Below the pieces are notes generated by a model. It was not told the origin of the DNA. It saw nothing but the letters and a program-made list of their open reading frames with translations, and did not search any database. From 79-D21 sp964521575 (GTDB taxonomy: Bacteria > Synergistota > Synergistia > Synergistales > 79-D21), in the NCBI GenBank assembly GCA_964521575.1, contig CAZFSR010000006.1, positions 62,001 through 126,000 on the forward strand: 64,000 nucleotides of DNA. Reading direction: 5' to 3'. Within the stretch, counting starts at the first letter, position 1. The number at the start of each line of letters is the position of its first letter. A program made the position numbers and the translations under genes. Positions 8,640-17,022 of the stretch are shown piece by piece.

Positions 8640-9454
8640 TGATCGTGAAAGTCCAGAGAACGGAAAGGCTCGTCAGGATCGCTTCACGTTTTCTCCTCTT
8701 CCCATCGCGGTTGATATCCATGACGCAGATGGCCGACTGCTTCAAGGTTTCAAAAACCGTCATCAGCGATGATGTTTCCATCATCAACGATTCCCTTTCC
8801 GAAGAGGGAATCGGCCACATCTCCGTAGATAGGGGACGAACGGGCGGCGCGTCTTTCCTTCCCACTTTGGGGGCGGGAAAAAGAAAGGAAATCCTGGAAT
8901 CCATCGCTCGTCTTCTTTCGGACAAGGACAGGGTTTTGCCTGGAGGCTTGATTTACTACGGGGATATCCTTTTCGACCCGATGTACGCCTTTTGCCTCGG
9001 CATGGCTCTTGCCTCGGATTTTTCGGATCGCGAAGCGGAAGTCGTCATGACATCCGAGGTCAAGGGGATCCCCCTTGCCCTTTTCACGGCACATTGCCTG
9101 GGACTCCCCCTAGCTGTATGCAGGTTCAGGAACCGGGCTTCGGACGGCCCGGCCGTCGCCGTACACTACCCGACAGGGACAGGCGACGTACAGGCGATGT
9201 ACCTCGGGACCCGGCAATTGCAGAAAGGGAAAAAGGTTTTGCTTGTTGATGATTATATGAGGGGAGGGAGCACTGCTGCCGGGATGCTTCTCATGGCAAA
9301 GGAGTTCGGTGCCGAAGTCGTTGGGACAGGGGTGTTCATTTCTGCAGCTGAGCCTGCAAAAAAGGCCGTGGCAAATTATCGTGCCCTTCTTCGCCTGGAA
9401 AAATCGGAAGAGGGAACGCCAATTGTTTCAATTGTCGATGAAGGCGCTGTTTGA
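8639..9454 (+). CDS. purR: Purine operon repressor, Bacillus PurR type
   Basis: The 271-residue protein has an N-terminal winged helix (about residues 1-75; QMADCFKVSKTVISDDVSII) joined to a phosphoribosyltransferase-like domain. It carries the PRPP-binding motif KVLLVDDYMRGGST near residues 200-213 and the SEVKGIPLA loop, as in Bacillus subtilis PurR. That protein represses purine genes and is released by PRPP. The ATG overlaps the ispE stop, and the ispE-purR order is also known in Bacillus. No clear PurR box was found in this window, and purB further downstream has no evident one. Confidence 0.92.
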   Translation: MIVKVQRTERLVRIASRFLLFPSRLISMTQMADCFKVSKTVISDDVSIINDSLSEEGIGHISVDRGRTGGASFLPTLGAGKRKEILESIARLLSDKDRVLPGGLIYYGDILFDPMYAFCLGMALASDFSDREAEVVMTSEVKGIPLALFTAHCLGLPLAVCRFRNRASDGPAVAVHYPTGTGDVQAMYLGTRQLQKGKKVLLVDDYMRGGSTAAGMLLMAKEFGAEVVGTGVFISAAEPAKKAVANYRALLRLEKSEEGTPIVSIVDEGAV

Positions 9455-9479
9455 CGCTCTTACATGCCTGCGTTAAAAT
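9451..9479 (+). promoter_or_regulatory. Promoter of the ferredoxin-tRNA unit
   Basis: TTGACG (9451-9456) and TAAAAT (9474-9479) are separated by exactly 17 bases. The -35 box overlaps the purR stop codon. Transcription would begin near 9486, just before the ferredoxin ribosome binding site. Confidence 0.8.
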
Positions 9480-9508
9480 CGGTTTCGCGAAGGAGGTGAC
9501 CCCCTTTT

Positions 9509-9691
9509 ATGCTCGTTAAGGTCAACCAGGAAGAATGCATTGGTTGCGGAGTCTGCGCGCAGATTTGCCCAGAGGTATTTGAACTTGACGAAGATGCGGG
9601 CAAGGCAAAGGTCATCCGAGCGGAAGGCGCGGAATGTGCCCAGGAAGCCGCCGATAGTTGCCCTGTCGGTTGCATAGCGGTAAACGATTAG
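9509..9691 (+). CDS. Single [4Fe-4S] ferredoxin
   Basis: This 60-residue acidic electron carrier carries CIGCGVCAQICP (three cysteines in CX2CX2C spacing plus CP) and a later SCPVGC. Only one cluster-binding set is complete. Length and sequence resemble the one-cluster ferredoxin of Thermotoga maritima; two further cysteines (ECAQEAADSC) may form the second-site disulfide seen in such proteins. The ribosome binding site AAGGAGGTGAC (9490-9500) is a near-perfect match to the anti-Shine-Dalgarno sequence, suggesting strong expression. It has its own promoter, and the tRNA gene starts 8 bases after its stop. Confidence 0.95.
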   Translation: MLVKVNQEECIGCGVCAQICPEVFELDEDAGKAKVIRAEGAECAQEAADSCPVGCIAVND

Positions 9692-9699
9692 CCTGCTTT

Positions 9700-9776
9700 G
9701 GGCCCATAGCTCAATTGGTTAGAGCCACCGGCTCATAACCGGAAGGTTCCTGGTTCGATTCCAGGTGGGCCCACCA
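9700..9776 (+). tRNA. tRNA with anticodon CAT (Met elongator or Ile2)
   Basis: The 77-nt cloverleaf has acceptor GGGCCCA/TGGGCCC, D-stem GCTC/GAGC, anticodon loop CTCATAA, T-arm CCTGG-TTCGATT-CCAGG, and an encoded CCA end. The anticodon CAT fits either elongator Met or the Ile2 tRNA modified by TilS; the sequence alone does not decide. The outermost pair of the anticodon stem is A-A, an unusual mismatch. It is not the initiator, since the first pair is G-C. It lies 8 bases after the ferredoxin gene and is followed by a terminator. Confidence 0.95.
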
Positions 9777-9784
9777 GCATGAGA

Positions 9785-9815
9785 AAAAAGCCACCCACAG
9801 GTGGCTTTTCTTTTT
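9785..9815 (+). terminator. Intrinsic terminator after the tRNA
   Basis: AAAAAGCCACC pairs with GGTGGCTTTTT-like sequence around a CACA-type loop, followed by a T-rich tail. It sits only about 16 bases before the nif3 start codon, with no promoter between. Confidence 0.85.
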
Positions 9816-9830
9816 CCAGGAGGTGACAGT

Positions 9831-10640
9831 TTGAGGCTTAGAGAAGTCACTAAGAAAATTGAAAGCGTGATTCCTCTCTCCTGGGCTGAAGAATGGGATA
9901 ATCCAGGGCTTCTTGTCGGTGACCCGGAATGGGAAACCCGAAGAATAGCGGTCAGTCTCGATGCGACCCTGAAATCCGTCCGAATGGCACGGGAAAGAGG
10001 GGCAGACCTTCTGGTCACCCACCATCCTGCCTTTATCCATCCCGTCTCCCGTCTTTCACCCGAATCCGCCCCCGGAGTGGCTGTTTTTGAAGCGATAATT
10101 CAAAGGGTCGCGCTTTATGGAATCCACACCAGCTGGGATGTCTCTCCGGAAGGAGTGAACCGAATCCTGGCCGCAAGGGCCGGGCTTGCGAACGCCGTTC
10201 CCCTTCTCGGTGGGGAGGGAGGAGCGTGGGGCCTAGGCGCCATCGGAGATCTTGATGTCCCCACTTCTTTACCGAAACTGGCATCCTTGTTACGCGAAGC
10301 TTGGGGGTTATCATGGATTCGGTGTTTCGGGAACAACGGGAAGATGGTTCAGAAACTCGCACTTTGCGGAGGCGCCGGCGGCGAAATGGTAAACGAAGCC
10401 GTTCGAAAAGGTGCCGAAGTGTTCATAACCGCCGATCTTAGGCACCACCAGTTGCTTGAGTGCGGGTTCCATGGACTCCCTCTTCTGGATTGCGACCATG
10501 GCGAGATGGAATCAGCATCCCTTCCTCGCCTGGCTGAGATTATAATGTCCGCAACGGGATTGCCGGTTGAACTTCTGCCGGAAGAGCGCCCGCCCGTTTT
10601 CATCGATTTTGTCGATGCAGGGAACGACCTCAAGGAGTGA
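9831..10640 (+). CDS. Nif3-like dinuclear metal center protein (DUF34)
   Basis: This 269-residue member of the NIF3/YqfO/YbgI family has conserved metal-ligand motifs: LLVTHHPAFIH near residues 65-75 with its paired histidines, GIHTSWDV, and the late LLDCDHGEMES (HGXXE). In related proteins a TrmK-type methyltransferase is often the neighbour; here it is followed by trpS. Biochemical function is not established; a GTP cyclohydrolase-like role has been proposed for relatives. The TTG start at 9831 has AGGAGGTGAC at 9818-9827. A longer frame from 9801 would include the terminator and is rejected. Confidence 0.9.
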   Translation: MRLREVTKKIESVIPLSWAEEWDNPGLLVGDPEWETRRIAVSLDATLKSVRMARERGADLLVTHHPAFIHPVSRLSPESAPGVAVFEAIIQRVALYGIHTSWDVSPEGVNRILAARAGLANAVPLLGGEGGAWGLGAIGDLDVPTSLPKLASLLREAWGLSWIRCFGNNGKMVQKLALCGGAGGEMVNEAVRKGAEVFITADLRHHQLLECGFHGLPLLDCDHGEMESASLPRLAEIIMSATGLPVELLPEERPPVFIDFVDAGNDLKE

Positions 10641-10646
10641 TTTGGC

Positions 10647-11636
10647 ATGAAGGAAAGAGTCTTCAGCGGTATGCGCCCGACTGGCAAGCTCCACCTTGGC
10701 CACTTGGCCGGTGCTCTGACGAACTGGGTCAATCTTCAGGACGATTACGAATGTTTCTACTCGATCGTCGACTGGCATGCCCTGATGTCAGAGTACGCCG
10801 ACTCGAAGCAGATTAAGGCGAACTGTCGGGAGGTTATCCTCGACTGGCTCGCCTCGGGACTGGATCCCGAAAAGTGCAGCATTTTCGTCCAATCCATGGT
10901 GCCGCAGCACGCGGAAATCCATCTTGCCTTTTCCATGGTGACGCCATTAGGCTGGCTTGAGAGATGCCCCACTTACAAAGACCAGATAAAGAATATCCAG
11001 AACAAGGATCTGGGAACATACGCCTTCCTTGGATACCCAGTCCTCATGGCGGGGGACATTCTCCTCTACAAGGCCGGTAAGGTGCCGGTCGGCGAAGACC
11101 AGTCGGCCCATCTCGAGTTGACTCGGGAAATCGCGCGAAGGTTCAACTATTTTTACGGCCCGATTTTCCCCGAACCAGAAACTTTGTTGACCCCGACTCC
11201 GAAGGTTCCGGGAACGGATGGAAGGAAGATGAGCAAGTCGTATGGGAATTCCCTGAACATCTCCGAGGACCTTAAGGAACTATGGGAAAAACTCAGGACA
11301 ATGAAGACGGACCCGCAGAGGGAGCGCCGCAAGGATCCGGGAAATCCTGACGTTTGCCCAGTTTGGGACATCCACAAGGTGTTCAATCCCGACATTGAGG
11401 AAAGGCAAAGTCTTGATGCGGCGTGCCGCACGGCCGGGATCGGTTGCATCGAGTGTAAAAAAGCCCTCTACGGGCACCTCGAACGGCTTCTGGAACCGAT
11501 CCAGCGCCGGCGTCTCCACTTTGAGCAAAATGAAGATGAACTCTACGATATCCTTCGTGCCGGAGCCCGGCGTGCACAGGCCGTAGCCGAAAAGACGATG
11601 GAGGAAGTTGTCGGCGCCATCGGATTTTTTAGATGA
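10647..11636 (+). CDS. trpS: Tryptophanyl-tRNA synthetase
   Basis: This class I aminoacyl-tRNA synthetase charges tRNA-Trp. The 329-residue product has the N-terminal SGMRPTGKLHLGH block (HIGH-type motif HLGH), the VGEDQSAHLELTREIARRF region and the KMSKS loop (GRKMSKSYGNS) near residues 192-202. The length is typical. The ribosome binding site AAGGAGTGA lies across the end of the preceding gene. No T-box leader precedes it, consistent with its place inside an operon. Confidence 0.97.
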   Translation: MKERVFSGMRPTGKLHLGHLAGALTNWVNLQDDYECFYSIVDWHALMSEYADSKQIKANCREVILDWLASGLDPEKCSIFVQSMVPQHAEIHLAFSMVTPLGWLERCPTYKDQIKNIQNKDLGTYAFLGYPVLMAGDILLYKAGKVPVGEDQSAHLELTREIARRFNYFYGPIFPEPETLLTPTPKVPGTDGRKMSKSYGNSLNISEDLKELWEKLRTMKTDPQRERRKDPGNPDVCPVWDIHKVFNPDIEERQSLDAACRTAGIGCIECKKALYGHLERLLEPIQRRRLHFEQNEDELYDILRAGARRAQAVAEKTMEEVVGAIGFFR

Positions 11637-11663
11637 CAAGGCAAAGAGCGCAGGGGATCAGGG

Positions 11664-12404
11664 TTGGGTTTTGAAATTGAACTAGAAGAATTCTCCGGCC
11701 CGCTCGACCTTTTGTGCAGGCTCGTGGAGAACGGGGAGATCCAAGCCAGTCGAATAAGGGTCAGCGACCTGATCCAAACCTATTCGGCCTACCTCATTGT
11801 CCAAAAATCGTTGCCTTTCGGGACGGTCAGCGAGTTCATCTCTCTGACCGCCCGGCTTTTGCTGGGGAAGGTCCGGGGCCTTTTCCCCCCCGCTTCCCAG
11901 TCAACAGAAGAAACGAGAGTCTCTCTTGACGAAAATCCCGATGAAATCCTTCGTTTTGCACTTGAAAGATACCGGCCGTTTCGTGAGGCGGCCATGGTCC
12001 TCGCCCAAAGGCTAAAGACAAGGCAGGAATTCAGGTTGAGGCAAATCGAAGAAGAACTCCCCCTCTATGATTTCGGTGACCTTTACAGTCTTTCCCGGCT
12101 TTGGTGGGATCTTTGGGCCGCGAAAGGAACCGGGGCAAGGGATTTTAGAAACGTGCCAACCGACGAAATGCTGGGGTTCGAATCGCCTGAACCCGATTTT
12201 CTTCAAGTCGAGAGGCGGATGGCAGAACTGGAAGAGTTCCTGAAGGGAAGATTTTATACCCCTTTCGGGATGCTGTTTCCTGCGAAGGCCAATCGTGGGG
12301 CTCTGGTCGTGACATTGCTGGCTTTACTTGAAATGGCCAGGCTAGGCAGATTGAAGATTATCCAGGAGGAACATTTCGGTGAGCTTAAATTCCAATTTTC
12401 CTGA
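11664..12404 (+). CDS. scpA: Segregation and condensation protein A
   Basis: ScpA is the kleisin subunit that bridges SMC heads together with ScpB in the bacterial condensin. The 246-residue product starts with the family block FSGPLDLLCRLVENGEI, continues with helical SDLIQTYSAYL and a C-terminal winged helix (VVTLLALLEMARLGRLKIIQ). The start is TTG 11664 with GGGGA upstream. The scpB start overlaps its end by 26 nt. The smc gene is not in this window. Confidence 0.93.
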   Translation: MGFEIELEEFSGPLDLLCRLVENGEIQASRIRVSDLIQTYSAYLIVQKSLPFGTVSEFISLTARLLLGKVRGLFPPASQSTEETRVSLDENPDEILRFALERYRPFREAAMVLAQRLKTRQEFRLRQIEEELPLYDFGDLYSLSRLWWDLWAAKGTGARDFRNVPTDEMLGFESPEPDFLQVERRMAELEEFLKGRFYTPFGMLFPAKANRGALVVTLLALLEMARLGRLKIIQEEHFGELKFQFS

Positions 12405-12969
12405 AGGTCGGCCAAGCTTGACCGAATGCCTGGAGTCCCTATTGGTCATTTCCTCGGAACCCGTTTCCGTAGAAGAGTTTTCCTGCTCTCTCGGATATTC
12501 GGAAAAAGAGATAATGGAAGCCCTTCTTGCCCTACAGGACCATTATGAGACAGGGCACGGGTTCCGGCTTGTCCGCATCGGAGGGGGGTGGCAGCTGGCT
12601 TCAGCACCGGAACTTTCCGAGCTTGTCTCTCGTTTCCGGGAAGATGTTCAGAACCAGCCGCTCCGGCTTAGCCGGGCCGCCTTGGAAACCTTGGCGGTCG
12701 TAGCCTACAAACAGCCCGTAACCCGGGCGGAAATCGAGGAAATCCGCGGCGTCCGCTCGGATAAAGTTGTCGAAACGCTATTGCGATTGGGATTGATCCG
12801 CATCGCGGGAAGACGGAAAGGGACAGGGACTCCCTTGCTTTTCCGGACAACCGCGAATTTCTTGGACGCGTTCAATCTCGACTCGATATCGGACCTTCCC
12901 TCTCTCCAAGATCTTGAAGATAACCTTGAGAAGGAGAGTGACGCCTCTTTGCAGGAGGAAAACCGATGA
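12379..12969 (+). CDS. scpB: Segregation and condensation protein B
   Basis: ScpB is the winged-helix partner of ScpA in SMC-ScpAB. The 196-residue product shows the LESLLVISSEPVSVEE opening, ALETLAVVAYKQPVTRAEIE and IRGVRSDKVVETLL in the second winged helix, and the ending FLDAFNL-type block. GTG 12379 is preceded by CAGGAGGA. It overlaps scpA by 26 nt and the next gene by 4 nt, so coupled translation is likely. Confidence 0.94.
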   Translation: MSLNSNFPEGRPSLTECLESLLVISSEPVSVEEFSCSLGYSEKEIMEALLALQDHYETGHGFRLVRIGGGWQLASAPELSELVSRFREDVQNQPLRLSRAALETLAVVAYKQPVTRAEIEEIRGVRSDKVVETLLRLGLIRIAGRRKGTGTPLLFRTTANFLDAFNLDSISDLPSLQDLEDNLEKESDASLQEENR

Positions 12970-13712
12970 TTCCCTATGCCGACAAAGAGGGAAAAGGGAT
13001 TCGCCTCAACAAGTTCCTTTCGGACTGTGGCCTTGGCGCAAGGCGCAAGGTTGAAGAATTGATCGCCTCGGGAAAGGTGACGCTGGCGGGCCGGACCGTT
13101 ACAGAACCCGGCGAAAGGGTTTTGCCGGGTCAGGAGGTCGCGGTTGACGGAAAAATCCTGTTTCCTTTGAGAAAACGCTATTTCTTGCTCTACAAGCCGC
13201 GAGGTTTTGTCTGTGCGGTGTCGGATAAAAGGGATAGGACAGTGTTTGACCTGATCGGGCCGCAATACGGCCAAATGGGGCTTTTCACTGTCGGAAGGCT
13301 CGACAAGGATAGCGAAGGGCTTCTCATCCTCACTAACGATGGGGAGTTCGCACAGAGGCTTATTCATCCTTCCGGAGGCGTCGCGAAAAGGTACGAGATC
13401 CGCCTAGACCGTCCTGTTTCGTCCCAGGAGCTGAATGCCTGGACGAACGGAGCCCTAGTAGAGGGGAAATGGGTCAAGCCCGTTTGCGTTGAAATGAGCC
13501 CTAACCGCGGTCGCAACTGGATCCGGGTGACGCTTCGGGAGGGAAGGAAAAGAGAATTGCGGGTAATGGCGGAAGCGAACGGATTCAGGGTGATCCGCCT
13601 TGTCAGAACGGCCATTGGCCGTCTGGAGATCGGGGACTTGCGCACGGGAGAGATTAGGGAGATTGACCTGCCTGAAATCCTGAGACTCACGGGGATCGGA
13701 GGAAACGATTGA
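12966..13712 (+). CDS. rluB: rRNA pseudouridine synthase, RsuA/RluB family
   Basis: This enzyme isomerises uridine to pseudouridine in ribosomal RNA. The 248-residue protein has an N-terminal S4 RNA-binding domain (RLNKFLSDCGLGARRKVEEL, about residues 12-60), then the catalytic motif VGRLDKDSEGLLILTNDG with the catalytic Asp, and the GRKRELRVMAEA block typical of RluB/RsuA. Because it lies downstream of scpAB, as in many Firmicutes, RluB (23S) is more likely than RsuA (16S), but the target cannot be proved from sequence. It overlaps scpB and cmk. Confidence 0.9.
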   Translation: MIPYADKEGKGIRLNKFLSDCGLGARRKVEELIASGKVTLAGRTVTEPGERVLPGQEVAVDGKILFPLRKRYFLLYKPRGFVCAVSDKRDRTVFDLIGPQYGQMGLFTVGRLDKDSEGLLILTNDGEFAQRLIHPSGGVAKRYEIRLDRPVSSQELNAWTNGALVEGKWVKPVCVEMSPNRGRNWIRVTLREGRKRELRVMAEANGFRVIRLVRTAIGRLEIGDLRTGEIREIDLPEILRLTGIGGND

Positions 13713-14419
13713 CTAGCCGAACAGGAAACGGTTTGCTTATCGTCACGATTGACGGTCCTGCCGGGTCCGGAAAGAGCACCGTGGCGAAAGCCGCTGCGGC
13801 CCGAACCGGTTTGAAGTACCTCGACACCGGAAAGCTTTACCGCGCGATAGCCCTTTACCTTTCCACCATGGAAATCCCGCCGATCGAGACGGCATCTCTT
13901 AGGGCCACTCTTAACCGGCTTTCCCTAAGGCTCGACGGGGATCGTGTTTTGCTTGGCAAGGACGATGTGACGGAGGTTCTTCACACGGCGGAGGTCGACA
14001 GGATCGTTTCCCTCTACGCTGCGCTTCCCGCAGTAAGGGAAGCCCTCTTGGCCATTCAGCGCTCACAGGCGCAGCCTCCGGGACTTGTTGCGGACGGACG
14101 GGATATGGGAAGCGTGGTTTTCCCGGAAGCAAACCTCAAGATCTTTCTTACGGCAGACGCGACAGAAAGAGCCCGAAGGAGATTCCTGGAACAGTCTTCC
14201 AGGGGAGAACCCGTCGAATTCGGGCAAGTCCTCTCGACAGTTCTGTCCCGCGACAAGACGGACTCCACGCGTGAAATCGCCCCTCTTGTCGTCCCGGAAA
14301 AAGCCGTCGTGGTCGATACGACCTCGAAAACGGCAGCCGAGGTCGTCAGCGAAGTGGTCTGCCTGATCGAAAAAATGAAGGAAATGGGCGAATCAAGGGA
14401 GGATTTCGATGCTCTCTAG
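13709..14419 (+). CDS. cmk: Cytidylate kinase
   Basis: Cmk phosphorylates CMP and dCMP. The 236-residue protein has a P-loop IDGPAGSGKSTVAK near residues 14-27, the YLDTGKLYRAIAL substrate block, VADGRDMGSVVFP (RDMG motif) and KIFLTADATERARRR (lid region). The start is TTG 13709, overlapping the rluB stop by 4 nt, with GGAGGA upstream. The cmk-plsC order is common in Firmicutes. Confidence 0.95.
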   Translation: MTSRTGNGLLIVTIDGPAGSGKSTVAKAAAARTGLKYLDTGKLYRAIALYLSTMEIPPIETASLRATLNRLSLRLDGDRVLLGKDDVTEVLHTAEVDRIVSLYAALPAVREALLAIQRSQAQPPGLVADGRDMGSVVFPEANLKIFLTADATERARRRFLEQSSRGEPVEFGQVLSTVLSRDKTDSTREIAPLVVPEKAVVVDTTSKTAAEVVSEVVCLIEKMKEMGESREDFDAL

Positions 14420-15053
14420 ACTGTTTTACTGGCTCGTTAAGAATGCCTATTTTGTTTTTTTCAAGGCTTTTAACCGTTTGGCGGTCCTGAACAGGGACAG
14501 GGTGCCGACTCGGCGCCCGCTTATCCTTGCCTCCAACCATTGCAGCAACCTGGATCCTCCCGTTGTCGGGAGCGTTTTCCCTGACCGGATGCGCTATATC
14601 GCGAAAGCCTCGCTTTTCAGCCCCGCATTGTTCGGTTTTGCCCTTCGAACCCTGGGGGCGGTCCCGGTTTCGCGTGAAGACGAGGCAAAAGCAGCCATGG
14701 TGCTGAAAATGTTTTTGAGGTTCCTCGAAGGAGGGGAAAACATCCTGATTTTCCCGGAAGGGAAAAGGTCGGATGACGGAAACCTCCAGTCACTGGAGGG
14801 AGGGGTGGCACTTCTTGGCCTGAAGTCAAAATGCCTGATCTTGCCTGTACATGTTGCCGGGACTTTTTCCGCATTACCGAGTGGGAGAACGTTTCCCCGA
14901 CCTGTTAAAATAGTGATGAATTACGGTTTTCCCATTGATCCAGCTGAGCTTCCGCCAGGGATCCCGGAGAAGGAAGCTCGGTCCGTCATTCTCGAAAGGC
15001 TTGCCCGTGAATACAGAAGGCTCGAAGCCGAGACGCTCGCCCAACTTGACTGA
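14409..15053 (+). CDS. plsC: 1-acyl-sn-glycerol-3-phosphate acyltransferase
   Basis: PlsC adds the second acyl chain to lysophosphatidate at the inner membrane. The 214-residue protein has a hydrophobic N-terminal segment (FYWLVKNAYFVFFKAF), the catalytic NHCSNLDPP (NHX4D) near residues 43-48, the second motif AVPVSRED, and the acyl-acceptor loop FPEGKRSDDG. The start ATG 14409 lies inside cmk. Together with plsX downstream it supplies phospholipid synthesis; plsY is not seen here. Confidence 0.92.
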   Translation: MLSRLFYWLVKNAYFVFFKAFNRLAVLNRDRVPTRRPLILASNHCSNLDPPVVGSVFPDRMRYIAKASLFSPALFGFALRTLGAVPVSREDEAKAAMVLKMFLRFLEGGENILIFPEGKRSDDGNLQSLEGGVALLGLKSKCLILPVHVAGTFSALPSGRTFPRPVKIVMNYGFPIDPAELPPGIPEKEARSVILERLAREYRRLEAETLAQLD

Positions 15054-16173
15054 CGGCTACCGCAGCAGGGCTATTCTTGTATCGCTCGACAAGGACGAAA
15101 AAGATGTCCCTGTTGAAGATTTAATGGATGAGCTCGCAATGTTGCTTGAAAACCTTGGTTTGCCTGTTCTCCGGAGAATCGTTCAGAATAGGGAATCCGA
15201 GGACCCTGCCACTTTCGTGGGGAAGGGGAAAGCCGAGGAGCTTAAACGGATTGCGAATGAGGCTCAAGCCGGCCTGATTGTTTTCGATGGGTCGTTGACC
15301 CCAATCCAGGTAAAGAACCTGAAGGAAAGGACAGGATGCGGGATCTGGGATCGCCCCTGGGTGATCATGGAAGTTTTCCGCAGACGAGCCCGCTCCAGCG
15401 AAGCAAAACTCCAGGTTGAGCTTGCCAGGTGCCGATACGAAATTCCGCACCTGAAAGGTCTCGGGTTGCAAATGTCACGCACGGGGGCCGGAATTGCGAC
15501 AAGGGGCCCCGGAGAAACAGAATTTGAAAGGCACCGTAGAAAAGTTGAGAGACGCATACGGGACATCGAGGAAAAGCTTGAAGGGATCCGGGGAAGAAGG
15601 GAAAACCAGAGAAAGCGAAGGACGCGTTCGGGGTTGGCGAGCTTTTCCCTGGTTGGTTATACGAACGCTGGGAAATCGACTCTCTTCAAGGCTCTTTCCG
15701 GTGACTCCCTGGTTGTTGCAAAGGATCAGCTATTTACGACCCTCGATACGACTGTCCGTTCCTTCAAGCTTCCGAACTTCGGAACGGCCTTGCTCACGGA
15801 CACGGTTGGCTTTTTGAGAAACCTGCCTCCTAACTTGATCGCGGCTTTCCGAGCGACCTTGGAAGAGGTTTGTGAGGCTGATGCGCTGATTTGGGTTGTC
15901 GATGCGACGACGGCTGAAAACGAAACGATGCTCCTTTCCGTCGAGAACACCCTTCGTGAGCTGGGCGCCTGGGATATCCCGAGAATCATCGCATTGAACA
16001 AGACGGACCTGGTCACGACAGCATCGGTGCGGCAATTCACCAGCAAGTACGGCGCGCTGGGGGAAAGGGTCGTTCCGATATGTGCCAGGGAAAAGCAAGG
16101 GATTCACGATTTGCTTCAGGAACTCGAAAGACTTCTCCTCGAAACGAAACTTTTGAAAGAAGGAGAGAGGTGA
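15007..16173 (+). CDS. hflX: GTPase HflX
   Basis: HflX is a ribosome-splitting GTPase. The N-terminal HflX domain includes ESEDPATFVGKGKAEEL and VFDGSLTPIQVKNL; it is followed by the GPGETEFERHRR linker and a G domain with the P-loop VGYTNAGKSTLF, DTVGFLRNLP and NKTDL. The start is uncertain: TTG 14935, TTG 15001, GTG 15007 and TTG 15046 are all in frame. GTG 15007 is chosen because GAAAGG lies 7 bases before it; the family-like region begins only at about 15056. It overlaps the end of plsC. Confidence 0.92.
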   Translation: MNTEGSKPRRSPNLTDGYRSRAILVSLDKDEKDVPVEDLMDELAMLLENLGLPVLRRIVQNRESEDPATFVGKGKAEELKRIANEAQAGLIVFDGSLTPIQVKNLKERTGCGIWDRPWVIMEVFRRRARSSEAKLQVELARCRYEIPHLKGLGLQMSRTGAGIATRGPGETEFERHRRKVERRIRDIEEKLEGIRGRRENQRKRRTRSGLASFSLVGYTNAGKSTLFKALSGDSLVVAKDQLFTTLDTTVRSFKLPNFGTALLTDTVGFLRNLPPNLIAAFRATLEEVCEADALIWVVDATTAENETMLLSVENTLRELGAWDIPRIIALNKTDLVTTASVRQFTSKYGALGERVVPICAREKQGIHDLLQELERLLLETKLLKEGER

Positions 16174-16178
16174 TTCCC

Positions 16179-16475
16179 GTGGCTTACCACCTCGTCCATA
16201 TCGGATTTGGCAACATGGTTGTCGCAGAAAGGATCGTAGCGATCATCAATCCTTCATCAGCCCCGATCAAGAGGCTGAAGGAAGAGTCCCGGGAGAGCGG
16301 GCTCCTGATCGACGCAACCCAAGGCCGAAAGACGAGGGCCATTCTGGTGATGGATAGCCGGCATGTTATCCTTTCCGCGATCCAACCGGAAACGATTTCT
16401 TCGAGATTCGAGCCGCAGTCCGATTTGGAGGAAAGGGATGAAAAGGGGCCGACTCTTTATCCTGTCAGGGCCTAG
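16179..16475 (+). CDS. remA: RemA family extracellular matrix regulator (DUF370)
   Basis: This 98-residue protein matches the RemA/YlzA family: VHIGFGNMVVAERIVAII, then SSAPIKRLKEE, LLIDATQGRKTRAILVMD and HVILSAIQPETI. In Bacillus subtilis RemA is a DNA-binding activator of biofilm matrix genes; that role is inferred here. GTG 16179 with GAGGTG upstream is preferred; GTG 16170 is also in frame. It overlaps gmk by 38 nt. The remA-gmk-rpoZ-coaBC-priA order is conserved in Firmicutes. Confidence 0.93.
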   Translation: MAYHLVHIGFGNMVVAERIVAIINPSSAPIKRLKEESRESGLLIDATQGRKTRAILVMDSRHVILSAIQPETISSRFEPQSDLEERDEKGPTLYPVRA

Positions 16476-17022
16476 CGGGGTAGGCAAAGGAACCGTACGG
16501 GCCAGGCTTTTCGAGAAGATACCAGGCCTTGTCTACTCGATTTCCTGTACGACGCGCAGTCCCAGGGAAGGGGAGATAGACGGGGTCCATTATCGTTTTA
16601 TCGATGATGCAGCCTTTGATTCTTTCGTTCGGGAAGGACGTTTCCTCGAGTGGGCCCGCGTGCACGAAAACCGGTACGGGACACTTCGTGCAGATGTTGA
16701 AAACCAGCTGTCCGAGGGCCGTTCGGTCGTGTTGGAAATAGACGTTCAGGGAGCACTTCAGGTAAAGCGGAAAATGCCGGAATCGGTGATGATTTTCATT
16801 ATGCCCCCAAGTATGCGGGAACTTGAGGAACGCCTCTCCGGCAGAGGAACGGAAGAAACAGAAATGCTCAGAATACGGCTAAGGAACGCGGAGTCCGAGC
16901 TCGCCCTTTCGGGACAATATGATTACGCCGTGGTCAACGACCAGGTTGAACGGGCAGCCAACGAACTTGCTGAGATTTTTATGAACGAAATGAGCCGAAC
17001 AAAGGAGAGTGAACAGCGATGA
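16438..17022 (+). CDS. gmk: Guanylate kinase
   Basis: Gmk converts GMP to GDP. The 194-residue protein has the P-loop LSGPSGVGKGTVRARL near residues 9-24, SCTTRSPREGEIDGVHYRFI and LEIDVQGALQVK, all diagnostic. ATG 16438 follows GGAGGAAAGG and matches the family N-terminus; longer frames run back through remA. Its start lies inside remA and its end overlaps rpoZ by 4 nt. Confidence 0.97.
   Translation: MKRGRLFILSGPSGVGKGTVRARLFEKIPGLVYSISCTTRSPREGEIDGVHYRFIDDAAFDSFVREGRFLEWARVHENRYGTLRADVENQLSEGRSVVLEIDVQGALQVKRKMPESVMIFIMPPSMRELEERLSGRGTEETEMLRIRLRNAESELALSGQYDYAVVNDQVERAANELAEIFMNEMSRTKESEQR

Noticed and set aside
9801..9831. Upstream start for the Nif3-like gene
   Set aside because: It lies inside an intrinsic terminator; TTG 9831 has a strong ribosome binding site.
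10600..10650. Possible T-box or other leader before trpS
   Set aside because: Only a few bases separate trpS from the preceding gene; there is no room for a T-box.
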